From a virus, in IMG/VR virus record IMGVR_UViG_3300009079_000034, positions 1 to 44,393 of that record: a DNA stretch of 44,393 bases; one strand, 5' to 3'. The notes under the pieces were generated by a model, which saw nothing but the letters and a program-made list of their open reading frames with translations, ran no database searches and had not been told where the DNA came from. The position numbers and the translations under genes are program-made. Below, in pieces: positions 24,405 through 32,635 of this stretch; the first letter of the stretch is position 1; the number at the start of each line of letters is the position of its first letter.

Positions 24405-25204
24405 TATATTTTGTAGGGGGTCTGCCTCGGGCAGGCTCCACCCTTTTGATGCAGATACTTGCACAGAACCCCGCCTTTCACAGCAGCCCCACCTCGGGGC
24501 TCTGTTCTTTGGTTAAGGCCATGACGCAAGCCAACGCCACCAACGAGGAGGAGAAGTCCAACCTACGCCCTGACGAGCAGCGGAAGCGGATGCAGCGAGG
24601 TGTTCGGGGGCTGATAGACGGTTGGTATTCTGAGGACATTGGGGAAGCGCGGGTGGCCTTTGACAAGGGGCGGGGGTGGGTAGGTCAGATGGAGATGCTT
24701 AACCACGCCTACGGCGAGCCACCTAAGGTGCTAGTACCTATCAGAGACCTGAGGGGTATATTGACATCTGCTGAGAAATTGTGGCGTTCAAACCCTGAGA
24801 AATGGCAGCAGGGGGATATGGCTACCGTTGACGCTCGGTGCGTAAATTGGCTGTCAGGCCAGAGCTTTATAGGCTCGGCGGCTGAGCGTATTAAGGACAT
24901 GCTGCATAGAGGGCATGCACCGGATGTCCTGTTCATTCGCATGGAAGACCTGACCACAAACCCCGAGCCCATAATGAAGTCGGTTTACGAATATCTGCGG
25001 GAGCCTTACTATAGTCATGACTTTAGCAACGTGAAGCAGGCGACCCATGAGCATGATCCAGTGCATGGGATCTACGGAGACCATGATATCAAGGAAGGCC
25101 CCGTAAGGCCGATCCCTGAGGAGTGGGATAAGTACCTTGGGGCAGGATTGGCAGAACGTATTAAGAACGACAACGCATGGTTTTATCAGGCGTTCTACCA
25201 GTAG
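24395..25204 (+). CDS. Sulfotransferase (PAPS-dependent) family protein
   Basis: 269-aa protein with the sulfotransferase fold signature. Residues 8-18, G-G-L-P-R-A-G-S-T-L-L, match the 5'-phosphosulfate loop (usual form GxPRSGTTLL) that holds PAPS. Residues 112-130, V-L-V-P-I-R-D-L-R-G-I-L-T-S-A-E, match the 3'-phosphate motif (Arg117, Ser125). I-R-M-E-D-L-T-T-N-P (181-190) is the family's C-terminal E-D-L-x-x-x-P motif. These enzymes move sulfate from PAPS to a hydroxyl or amine of sugar, lipid or peptide. The substrate cannot be told. The gene sits among tail fibre genes with the phage's own ribosome-binding sequence, so modification of virion or host surface glycans is possible but unproven. 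Confidence 0.85.
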   Translation: MPKVYFVGGLPRAGSTLLMQILAQNPAFHSSPTSGLCSLVKAMTQANATNEEEKSNLRPDEQRKRMQRGVRGLIDGWYSEDIGEARVAFDKGRGWVGQMEMLNHAYGEPPKVLVPIRDLRGILTSAEKLWRSNPEKWQQGDMATVDARCVNWLSGQSFIGSAAERIKDMLHRGHAPDVLFIRMEDLTTNPEPIMKSVYEYLREPYYSHDFSNVKQATHEHDPVHGIYGDHDIKEGPVRPIPEEWDKYLGAGLAERIKNDNAWFYQAFYQ

Positions 25205-25213
25205 AGGTGGCAG

Positions 25214-27076
25214 GTGCTATTCAATGGTTCGCTTTTAGGCCAAACGGTATTCAACGGATCATCGGAGGCACCGCCCCCTAAGCTGGTTCAGCATTCGGCT
25301 GAGTATGGGGCTAAGGTAGGGGCTCAGACTTCTACATCATGGTTCATAGCCATGACTTCTGCCGAGCATACTGCTAGGTATGAGGCCCAACATGCGGCCC
25401 AGCACACGGCATCATTTGTAAACGCTATGCTAGTGCAGCAGGAGGCCCCCTATACCCTCCAACTGATGCACCAAGGCCAGCCCACGTTCTGGGATATAGC
25501 CAAAGTCACGGTAAGGCAAGATGCTCCCTTTGCTGCAACCTACGAAACCCAACATAACGCCAACTGGGTTAGGCGTCAGGCACTTCAGCATGAATCAGTG
25601 TATGGGATCACCCAGCCGGTGCAGGCCCAGAACGCCATGTTCTACAATCTGAAAACGTCTAACAGTCTTAGGGCCCAGCACGAAGCTCACCATGCCGTTG
25701 TGACCCTTGTTAGTCATGAAGCGTCCGATAGCTTTTTACTGCTCAAAGGTTCTCAGCAGGAAGGGCTATACCAGATTAAAGACACGGTGACAGCGGGGGC
25801 CTATCAGGAGGCTACCTATAGTTCGGTGGTGTTGAAAAACCATGAAGCCGACTACAGCGCCAGTGAGTTACTAAACGCCAGCCACATAGGGTCTTGGGAT
25901 CTTACTCAGAAGGCCTCTGGTCAGCAGCAGTCAGGATATGACCTGCTAACCTTCAACCGCTTGGCCGTCGAGCACTCAAGTCACTACTCGCTAATATCGT
26001 CCTACTTACTAGGCGTAGCAGACCTGCCTTATGTGCTGCTTAACGGTAAGGAGATCGGAGTGGAGTCTGCCGAGCTGTCCTTGGATGAAGGGCAGTCTCT
26101 GTGGCTGTCAGGCGTGGAGCTGGCCAACGTAGAAGACTATGTTAAATTCTCCAAGGACAAAGCCTTCACCATTGTTTTAGGGGGTCAGTCCTACGCCATG
26201 ATCGTGGACAGTAAAACCTTGAGCAGAGATGGCGTGACGCCCACCATGGCTGTCAGAGGCATAAGCCCTGCCGCTGCCCTGTCCTTCCCCAGAGCTACCC
26301 CTGTCACTAAGGTATGGGTTACGCCTACCACCGCCAAAGCCGTAGCTGAGGAGGTCATTGGGGGCGTCATAGCTTGGGAAATACCCGATTGGCCTATACC
26401 TGCCTATCGCCTAGGCGTAACTCAGTCTTCGCCCCTACAGGTGGTGTCTTTGCTGGCAGCAGCGGCGGGGGGCGTGGTTGAGGCCACCCCAGCAGGGTCA
26501 TTAAGGGTAAGGCCCTTATTCCCTGTCACGCTTAAAGACTATGCACTAGCAACCCCAGACCAGATCTTTACAGACCTTGAGGATAACATCACGGTATCTG
26601 AGGGCGTAACCACGACTGAGGCCTATGACCAGTTCTTGATCTCAGAGCAGAAAGATACTGGGGTCAGAGACCGCATAGAGGCCGACTCTGAGGACGGCAC
26701 CAGCGTCAAGAAGCTGCGGGTTTACCCTGCCCCGAGGCGCAACGGGTTAAGGATAATCCATACTGGCCCAGCAGGCATAACCTTGAAAGAGAAGTCCTAC
26801 GCCTCTGTCAGGGACGAGACTCAGGAGGTAGAAGTGTTTGACAGCCTATGCAGCACCAACTACCCAGTGGAGGCCCTGACCTCTGCTCAGTGGTCTGACG
26901 GCACCCCAGCAGCTTTGACGTTCACTAAATATGGCACGGAGTTCAAGTCTACCGATCCTACCCGCAAATTTGGGATACTAACCCTGAAATATAAAACGGT
27001 AGCCGTAGAATACGAGGCATCAAGTAACCTAGATGCTAACGTGCAATTCCTAGTAGAAGATTTGGAGGAAGTATAA
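25214..27076 (+). CDS. Tail hub-like protein with N-terminal aromatic/His/Gln repeat
   Basis: 620-aa protein from GTG 25214, preceded by AGAGGTGG. Residues about 24-272 consist of roughly 18 short units of 12-16 residues patterned [LVA]-Q-[HQD]-x-A-x-[YFW] plus about 6 (for example LQHESVY, VRQDAPF, TQHNANW). Residues about 280-620 form a beta-rich domain that resembles baseplate hub (gp27-type) modules: L-S-G-V-E-L, a G-G-Q-S-Y-A-M-I-V-D strand pair and a V-A-E-E-V-I-G-G segment. The N-terminal repeat looks like a beta-solenoid or fibrous stem. A tail-tip hub or central-fibre role is inferred. Confidence 0.6.
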   Translation: MLFNGSLLGQTVFNGSSEAPPPKLVQHSAEYGAKVGAQTSTSWFIAMTSAEHTARYEAQHAAQHTASFVNAMLVQQEAPYTLQLMHQGQPTFWDIAKVTVRQDAPFAATYETQHNANWVRRQALQHESVYGITQPVQAQNAMFYNLKTSNSLRAQHEAHHAVVTLVSHEASDSFLLLKGSQQEGLYQIKDTVTAGAYQEATYSSVVLKNHEADYSASELLNASHIGSWDLTQKASGQQQSGYDLLTFNRLAVEHSSHYSLISSYLLGVADLPYVLLNGKEIGVESAELSLDEGQSLWLSGVELANVEDYVKFSKDKAFTIVLGGQSYAMIVDSKTLSRDGVTPTMAVRGISPAAALSFPRATPVTKVWVTPTTAKAVAEEVIGGVIAWEIPDWPIPAYRLGVTQSSPLQVVSLLAAAAGGVVEATPAGSLRVRPLFPVTLKDYALATPDQIFTDLEDNITVSEGVTTTEAYDQFLISEQKDTGVRDRIEADSEDGTSVKKLRVYPAPRRNGLRIIHTGPAGITLKEKSYASVRDETQEVEVFDSLCSTNYPVEALTSAQWSDGTPAALTFTKYGTEFKSTDPTRKFGILTLKYKTVAVEYEASSNLDANVQFLVEDLEEV

Positions 27077-27570
27077 TGGCCTGCGTAACAGCATCCATAG
27101 TAGTTAAATTCGGTGAAGGTGCAGTAGCAGCCGGTGCTTCCGTTCAGGTCGAACTAGGCAGTTCAGAGGCAGGCTTCAACGATGGTAAAACCAGCTTCTC
27201 TCCGGGGGATACCGTCACGCTACTGGCCTATGCTGAGAATGTGTCCAGCCTCAAAGGCTACGTGTCTGCCGGATCTATTATTGAGACTACCGGTGGCACC
27301 CTGTCCATCACTGAGGTGGTATCGTTTGCCAGAAGTAATGAGGCCAGTTTAAGAAAGAAGGCGGAATCTATCACCTCCTCTAAGTGGATAGGGGCCAGCC
27401 TTGGGGCCGTGTCATTAGTTGGCAGCAAGACCGTGAAGGCCGCTACGTCAGGCACCGGACTGCTGGAGATAACCTACCCAGCCAAGTACCGAAGATTTCA
27501 AGTGGCATCCCCTGCCCAAGTGGGAGACCTTAAGGACTTCGATATTCTGGTGGTACTGGAGGCCTGCTAA
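27076..27570 (+). CDS. Hypothetical tail protein (164 aa)
   Basis: Small beta-rich protein (Ala, Val, Ser, Thr), starting TAATG at the hub gene stop. It contains an Ig-like pattern with S-F-S-P-G-D-T-V-T-L-L-A. No known domain. Probably a baseplate or tail-tip accessory; the coupling to the next two genes suggests an ordered assembly set. Confidence 0.6.
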   Translation: MACVTASIVVKFGEGAVAAGASVQVELGSSEAGFNDGKTSFSPGDTVTLLAYAENVSSLKGYVSAGSIIETTGGTLSITEVVSFARSNEASLRKKAESITSSKWIGASLGAVSLVGSKTVKAATSGTGLLEITYPAKYRRFQVASPAQVGDLKDFDILVVLEAC

Positions 27571-27875
27571 TGGCTGTCTCAATTCTGGCACGTAGGGGCT
27601 TGGGGGTCAGACAGGGGCCTGACATCACAGACCCGCTTATCCTCACCCTTGAGGTGGCTAGGGCTAGAGGCAGAGCTGAGCTAGATTCGGCAACCGCCAA
27701 CGCCCAAGACATTAACCTGACGGTACGCTACAGGCCCTCCGTGTTACCGGGGCAATTGGTGGAAATCCAAGACTCGTTTCAAGGTCAAAACTGGAGGGGT
27801 AAGGTTGTCAGCGTCAGGCATGTGGCAGACGGGCAGGCCTTGACTACTCAACTTTCGGTATTGAGAGCGCCTTAA
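27570..27875 (+). CDS. Hypothetical tail-tip protein (101 aa)
   Basis: TAATG-coupled small protein. It contains L-P-G-Q-L-V-E-I-Q-D, then W-R-G-K-V-V-S-V-R-H, a strand-turn-strand pattern common in hub and late-control (gpD-like) tail proteins, where it forms part of a beta-barrel. It is too short to be a complete gpD. It may complete the hub formed by the preceding protein. Confidence 0.55.
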   Translation: MAVSILARRGLGVRQGPDITDPLILTLEVARARGRAELDSATANAQDINLTVRYRPSVLPGQLVEIQDSFQGQNWRGKVVSVRHVADGQALTTQLSVLRAP

Positions 27876-28105
27876 TGTCCAACATCACATCACTAAAAAA
27901 ACTGCTATCAGGCCCAGCCGCCCCATCTAGTGGCGTGGTAATTTCATATACCAGTGGGAAGGTGACTCTGGCTACTACCCAAGGCTCACAAGAATTTCCC
28001 TACTCTGGCATACAGCCCCAGATAGGTCAGACTCTATCCCTAAAAGACGGGGAGGCCGTGGCCATAATACTGAGGCGCAACCTGCCCGATATTCACCACC
28101 TGTAG
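27875..28105 (+). CDS. Hypothetical small protein (76 aa)
   Basis: TAATG-coupled to the previous gene. A small beta protein with G-K-V-T-L-A-T-T and Q-I-G-Q-T-L-S-L-K-D-G-E-A-V strands, suggesting an OB-like or beta-barrel fold. Function unknown. The 76 bases after its stop hold copy 4 of the repeated element and the next ribosome-binding site. Confidence 0.55.
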   Translation: MSNITSLKKLLSGPAAPSSGVVISYTSGKVTLATTQGSQEFPYSGIQPQIGQTLSLKDGEAVAIILRRNLPDIHHL

Positions 28106-28149
28106 TCTCGTCTGGCCGGAGGTTCTAAGATAGCAGGGTCAATTGACTG

Positions 28150-28165
28150 TTTGACCTTAATTGCA
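28150..28165 (+). promoter_or_regulatory. Repeated directional element, copy 4 (TTTGACCTTAATTGCA)
   Basis: 15/16 match (T to C at position 6). Unlike copies 1-3 it does not overlap a stop codon, showing that the element is not simply a shared gene end. It lies just before the ribosome-binding sequence of the next gene. Confidence 0.6.
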
Positions 28166-28181
28166 ATCTTGGAGACTACCC

Positions 28182-28508
28182 ATGGGCACTACCCTGATCG
28201 AAAACCAATCTGAGCGTCCTGCGTTCACCATCCTTGATCAAGGCGCAAGCCTGCAAGGCGTGGACGCTAATACCTCAAACATCGCCGCAGCCGCCCAGTG
28301 GGTATCTGTCGAAGGCCTAGCCGATACCGAAGTGGCTCAGGTTCAAGTCCGTATCCACCCTAACGCAAGCTGGGAAGTGATGCAGGAACTCACCGGCACC
28401 CCTACCGTCAGCACTGGCCTCGTAGATCTTGAAGGCCGCTTGAACTTCGCTCGCGTTGTCGTGACCACCCCAGTTTCTGGTGCGGTTAAAGCCTTCGCCC
28501 AAAAGTAA
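28182..28508 (+). CDS. Hypothetical beta-rich structural protein (108 aa)
   Basis: ATG 28182 with TTGGAG upstream is chosen over an in-frame TTG at 28161 that would lie inside the repeated element. The product has alternating strands (W-V-S-V-E-G-L, V-Q-V-R-I-H, N-F-A-R-V-V-V-T-T), the look of an Ig-like decoration or tail domain. Codon use is more regular than in neighbours, hinting at high expression. Role unknown. Confidence 0.6.
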   Translation: MGTTLIENQSERPAFTILDQGASLQGVDANTSNIAAAAQWVSVEGLADTEVAQVQVRIHPNASWEVMQELTGTPTVSTGLVDLEGRLNFARVVVTTPVSGAVKAFAQK

Positions 28509-28519
28509 GGAGTTGAACT

Positions 28520-29119
28520 ATGGCTATTCATAAGCCTTTAGGATCAGGCGGTGGTGGTAACGCTATATCCACCGCACTGGTAGACGTACCTGCCGATGGC
28601 AACGAGTATGTGTTGAAGAACGGAGTTTGGACGATTGCTTCAGGCGGCGGCGGTGGCCCAGAAGTGACTAAGTTTGACATAGCCCTAGGTTCCCGAACTT
28701 TGCTGGGCGAGGTTCTTATCTCCGAGGCTGGGGACGTAGACTGGCTCTTACGATTGGAGAGTAAGCGTACCAACGGCGGTAGCTTTGGCCATACCTCCAC
28801 CTTCCGTATTAACGCTTCCATACAGACAGCCGTCTTGGACTCGGCCCGCACCCTACCGGCCAAGCCTATGGACCCGATTTATAGCGTGTCTATGCTGCAA
28901 GGTAATACGGCCATGAACGGGGGCCTGAATGAGATTGTAGCGGCCCGAGATGATAAGCGGAGTTTAGACTTTGATGTGGTGATTGATGACCCAGACGCAC
29001 CCTTCTCAGCTCAGAAAATGCAGCTATGGCTGTCCTGTTCTCCGGGCTCAAACGTAGGGGCTATAGGTTACAGGGGCCTCTTGTCTACTACCAAACACAC
29101 CATTCCAGCGGGAGCATAA
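28520..29119 (+). CDS. Hypothetical tail protein (199 aa)
   Basis: ATG preceded by AAGGAG. The N-terminal 45 residues are Gly-rich (two G-G-G-G segments around a short beta hairpin, E-Y-V-L-K-N-G-V-W-T), a pattern common at the base of phage fibres. The remainder is a beta sandwich-like domain. Likely a virion component next to the following 728-aa protein, with which it is coupled four bases apart. Confidence 0.55.
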   Translation: MAIHKPLGSGGGGNAISTALVDVPADGNEYVLKNGVWTIASGGGGGPEVTKFDIALGSRTLLGEVLISEAGDVDWLLRLESKRTNGGSFGHTSTFRINASIQTAVLDSARTLPAKPMDPIYSVSMLQGNTAMNGGLNEIVAARDDKRSLDFDVVIDDPDAPFSAQKMQLWLSCSPGSNVGAIGYRGLLSTTKHTIPAGA

Positions 29120-29123
29120 CGAC

Positions 29124-31310
29124 ATGACTAAGGTGATACCGGTCAATCTGACCCAAAACTTATCCCAGATGACTTCGGCTGGCTCTATAACCTATGCGGG
29201 AGCCCCTTGGGAGCTTAATAGTACAGAGTTAGTCAGCCTAGGGGTCTGGGACAATAACAGCCAACATCCTGTGCGCCGATGGTTTGATACCTCACGCGGG
29301 ATGCAGTACGCCCTTATCCACCCTAACTATTATGCGTCTGAGATGGCTTGGATTGTGGTGGAAGGATATGACCCCGCCACCCGAGCTAACGAATACGTGA
29401 CTAATAAAGGGGGGCACACTACGGTATGGCGCACTGAGAACGATCCTATCTTCTTGCATCCGTTTCAGGTTGATGCAGGTAATTCGGCGGGTCTGGTAGG
29501 CGAGCTAGTATTGGAAGTTACGGTTGCTCGAAAGAATGACAGGGGAGCATTTACCCGCCGGTCTATTATTACCTTGACCCCTACCTACACCTTGGCCACC
29601 GACTACGCTAACAACTCCACTGGAATTACGTTAGCTGAGGCAGATGTAAAAATGCGTGGCTACGCGGGTACGGAGATGGCCCTCGCGGCTAACTTCGTGG
29701 GCAATGGCACCAACAAGCATTTCCTTGAATTAAGGCTAACCAATAATGAGGCGTCCTTTGACCAGATAGCCGCCGTTCGGGTGGTGTCCTGCAAGACTCG
29801 CGGATCTATGGTGGGCCCGTTCTACGCCAACGCCAGTATTCTGTCAGACTATGACCAATGGCCTAACATGAACAAGCCAGCCCGATCAGCAACGAGCCTG
29901 CATACCGCTTCCGGTAACGGAGGTCGATACCCCCATGCGGTAGGAATTTCATCCGCGACTCCTAAAGGGCTTTTTGCCGTAGGGTTCAGCGAATCTACCG
30001 CTACCCATGATAAGGCACTGGCCGTGGGTCTAGTATCGGTAGACTTTAACACTGGTGACGTGGTGGTGGCCTCCACCATTACCCACGGAACTACCCTAGT
30101 ATCCGGCTATAACCAAGCAGGCCAAATTGGGTACTCTGACGTTAAGATGGCCCGAGTGTCGGAGGCCAAGTTTGCCGCCTTAACGGCTATAAACAACGGG
30201 GGCAGCAACAACTCGGATCTGGTACTAATGGGTGGCGGGGCCACCTTAAATGACCATACCGTAAACGACTCAGCCGCATTCACGGGTACTCCAGTGACTA
30301 TAGCGCCTCAGCCTGCCTACGGTTCCTTTAGCCGAGGGGACTTCACTGTGGGGGGCATTGATGACGCATCCGAGACCGCATTGGTTCTTTGGGCCGAGCA
30401 GGATGCCGCTGGGTACTACGCTACGTCCACCGTCAAATACAAGCTGGTTAGCGGGGTGACAGGTACTCCGGTTGAGCGAGCAGCCGGTATTGTGTTGGCC
30501 GGTAAAGACCACCCTACTACCCCAGGTATCGGTAAGAAGATGGACGTTATCTGCTACCAGATCAAGCAGGTCTATGCGAAGAATGCCAACAACGAAGTGG
30601 TACTGATGGCCGCTTGGTTTGACGAGGATGAAACTCGGGTTGGTGGGGCGCAGCAATACAATAATGACCGCCAGTATATGCTGAGTGCCTGTGTCTTCAA
30701 GATCAATATGGTGACGTGGGAAGTGACCCACAAAATCACCAACATTGATTATCAGGACTGGGGCGATGACGTTAACGTGATTGTGCCTTATGAGAACGGG
30801 GCTTCGGATGCAGATCCCGTGATGGTATACCTATCAGCCACTGAGGCATCTGACGGAGACAATGACCTTACCTATGTATTCCGAGGGTATGTTGACCCTG
30901 TAACTTTAGACCTTGTGTCGGTGCTGGGCGATGTCAATTTTGGGAGGTCTCTAATAGGCGGGGGTGTAGGCACTACCGATTATTACGGCGGCACTATGAC
31001 AGACCAGCATGTATTCCTGTCTGGTTCTGGAAGGCCTATGTCTAGCGGATGGTTGTCTAATATGACGGCTTGGCCCCATCAATCCCCCCTTAAGAGCCAA
31101 GAGGAAAACATGAATAGAGTACCCCTCTATCAGGCCAGCATGAAAACTCGGAGCATCCACCCAACGTATGACGAGGTGTTTTACAATACGGTGGTGTCTC
31201 TGGGACAAGGCTTCTTTTATGACCATGTGGCCGTAATTGGCATGAACAACGACCATGTTAATGGGCGCACTATCGAAGTGTTAGTGCTAGACAAGAGGAC
31301 TTCAGCATGA
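29124..31310 (+). CDS. Hypothetical large tail/fibre protein, possible beta-propeller (728 aa)
   Basis: Large beta-rich protein without known signature. Residues about 250-700 contain spaced segments with alternating small and aromatic residues and recurring A-V-G, K-F-A-A-L, L-V-L-W-A-E and V-V-L-M-A-A-W-F patterns, about one per 55-70 residues, suggesting propeller blades. The N-terminus (1-230) is a separate beta domain. There is no enzyme motif. It probably forms a tail-side receptor-binding or decorating structure. The stop overlaps the next ATG as ATGA. Confidence 0.55.
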   Translation: MTKVIPVNLTQNLSQMTSAGSITYAGAPWELNSTELVSLGVWDNNSQHPVRRWFDTSRGMQYALIHPNYYASEMAWIVVEGYDPATRANEYVTNKGGHTTVWRTENDPIFLHPFQVDAGNSAGLVGELVLEVTVARKNDRGAFTRRSIITLTPTYTLATDYANNSTGITLAEADVKMRGYAGTEMALAANFVGNGTNKHFLELRLTNNEASFDQIAAVRVVSCKTRGSMVGPFYANASILSDYDQWPNMNKPARSATSLHTASGNGGRYPHAVGISSATPKGLFAVGFSESTATHDKALAVGLVSVDFNTGDVVVASTITHGTTLVSGYNQAGQIGYSDVKMARVSEAKFAALTAINNGGSNNSDLVLMGGGATLNDHTVNDSAAFTGTPVTIAPQPAYGSFSRGDFTVGGIDDASETALVLWAEQDAAGYYATSTVKYKLVSGVTGTPVERAAGIVLAGKDHPTTPGIGKKMDVICYQIKQVYAKNANNEVVLMAAWFDEDETRVGGAQQYNNDRQYMLSACVFKINMVTWEVTHKITNIDYQDWGDDVNVIVPYENGASDADPVMVYLSATEASDGDNDLTYVFRGYVDPVTLDLVSVLGDVNFGRSLIGGGVGTTDYYGGTMTDQHVFLSGSGRPMSSGWLSNMTAWPHQSPLKSQEENMNRVPLYQASMKTRSIHPTYDEVFYNTVVSLGQGFFYDHVAVIGMNNDHVNGRTIEVLVLDKRTSA

Positions 31311-31579
31311 TCCAGCAACGAGTAGTTTTTATGGTAGCTACGGGGGCCATTGTAGGCCTCGCGGCTGATACCACGGTAGGGGAGGGTATGGCTCTATCTA
31401 AGCCCTTCGATAAGCCTCGCACCCGTAAGGAAGGGGAAAGCTGGGACGCTTATAAGATCGTAGACGGGCACCTGATGCCGGACATGACCCATGATAAATG
31501 GACTGAGGCCCAATGCTGCAAGTTTGACCGGTTGATGGCCCAGCGTAACGAAGGTGAGCCCCTCCGCAAAAGATTGTAA
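31307..31579 (+). CDS. Hypothetical protein (90 aa)
   Basis: Coupled by ATGA to the large beta protein. A hydrophobic N-terminus (R-V-V-F-M-V-A-T-G-A-I-V-G-L-A) could be a beta strand pair or a weak membrane segment. The rest is charged, with a Cys pair (Q-C-C-K-F) and a basic C-terminus. Its size and place fit a fibre assembly chaperone, but nothing shows this. Confidence 0.55.
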   Translation: MIQQRVVFMVATGAIVGLAADTTVGEGMALSKPFDKPRTRKEGESWDAYKIVDGHLMPDMTHDKWTEAQCCKFDRLMAQRNEGEPLRKRL

Positions 31580-31594
31580 GACCCGCAACTAGGG

Positions 31595-31610
31595 TTTGAT
31601 CTTAATTGCA
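31595..31610 (+). promoter_or_regulatory. Repeated directional element, copy 5 (TTTGATCTTAATTGCA)
   Basis: Exact 16/16 match, 15 bases after a gene stop and directly followed by a terminator stem. This adjacency argues against a simple promoter and favours a site that acts on transcription elongation. Confidence 0.65.
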
Positions 31611-31611
31611 C

Positions 31612-31641
31612 AAAGGCTCACTTCGGTGGGCCTTTCCTTTT
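31612..31641 (+). terminator. Terminator, near copy of the one at 3361
   Basis: Ten-pair stem AAAGGCTCAC with GTGGGCCTTT and a TTCG loop, followed by CCTTTTT. Same core stem and loop as 3361-3386, likewise preceded by the TTTGATCTTAA element. Confidence 0.82.
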
Positions 31642-31697
31642 TATGGCCGAGGCACCAGAATAAGACCATATTCTGAACTCAACAATGGAGGGGTGAC

Positions 31698-32054
31698 GTG
31701 GCCGACCTCAATGATATTTTTAGAGGTGACAGCAAGAGCTTCAAAGTCACTTTCAAGGACAAGTATAAGCAGCCCATACCATTGTTCGGTTCTGAGCTGT
31801 GGATGACTGCCAAGGTCGAGGACACCGACCCCGACGAGGACGCCATATGGCAGCGGCGGCATGTGTTCCCAGACAATGATGAATCCTTAGCCGGTATCGG
31901 CTACATAACTCTTAGCCCTTCTGACACTGACGTGGAGGCCGGAATCTACCAATATGACTTCCAGCGCGTGGTACCCGGTAGTCCGCCTGACGTGAAGACT
32001 CTGGCTAAGGGTCAGATCCGCGTAGTGCAGGACGTTACCCAGAGTAACGCTTAA
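31698..32054 (+). CDS. Baseplate/fibre-anchoring protein candidate (118 aa)
   Basis: GTG start preceded by GGAGGGGTGA. The sequence F-R-G-D-S-K-S-F-K-V-T-F-K-D, then a strand with L-W-M-T-A-K-V-E and a C-terminal G-Q-I-R-V-V-Q-D resembles the N-terminal domain of BppU-type baseplate proteins, which hold fibres to the tail. It starts the fibre gene group after a terminator, so a promoter would be expected in 31642-31690, but I see no clear one. Call is by pattern only. Confidence 0.5.
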   Translation: MADLNDIFRGDSKSFKVTFKDKYKQPIPLFGSELWMTAKVEDTDPDEDAIWQRRHVFPDNDESLAGIGYITLSPSDTDVEAGIYQYDFQRVVPGSPPDVKTLAKGQIRVVQDVTQSNA

Positions 32055-32056
32055 GC

Positions 32057-32623
32057 ATGAGCGATGAAATCGTCTTTCAGGTTGAGGAGATAACCCTCGC
32101 CGTTACTATAGCCGAAGCAGATCCGCTTGAGTTTCAAGTGGTCGAGCAGACATTGGAGTTCTCCACGGTAGAGGATTGCATCAATGTTACGGCGGGGGGT
32201 GACGCGGAGCTGATATTCCTTCAGACCGTTGACGAGATAATATTTGAAGTCCAAGAGGTGTCGGTAGGCGGGGCGGGGCAGACCGTTGTCGTGCAGACCC
32301 AACCGGCACCGGGGCAAGTACAGGTACAGGCCGAACCGTCTGAGGTGGATCTTGTTAACCTCGGAGACTTCCAATCGGTAAAGTGGTATCTGGTCATTTC
32401 AAACCCGCTGGCTGGGACGTTTCTGGCCACGGAAATCAGTGCAGTGCATAACGGAACTACGGTGCATTTCACGGAGTATGGCACCATAGGAGATGCCATA
32501 AACTACGAAGTGGATGTGACTATCGAAGGCGGAGGTCTCAGACTAAACGTGATAAATGGGGAGACTGATCCGCTGGACGTATCGGTAGTCAGGATTCCGG
32601 TTTCTGTTCCATTAACTGCATAG
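32057..32623 (+). CDS. Beta-rich fibre protein sharing a C-terminal domain with its neighbour
   Basis: 188-aa protein. Residues 1-70 carry repeated strands of the form E-[IL]-x-F-Q-V-x-E, and residues 75-100 a Pro/Gln/Val linker. Residues 106-185 (W-Y-L-V-I, then A-V-H-N-G, T-E-Y, D-V-T-I, D-V-S-V-V-R-I) match in order the last 85 residues of the next protein, so the two share a domain by duplication or exchange. Probably a tail fibre or fibre-tip component. Confidence 0.6.
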   Translation: MSDEIVFQVEEITLAVTIAEADPLEFQVVEQTLEFSTVEDCINVTAGGDAELIFLQTVDEIIFEVQEVSVGGAGQTVVVQTQPAPGQVQVQAEPSEVDLVNLGDFQSVKWYLVISNPLAGTFLATEISAVHNGTTVHFTEYGTIGDAINYEVDVTIEGGGLRLNVINGETDPLDVSVVRIPVSVPLTA

Positions 32624-32635
32624 GAGATAGCCCTC

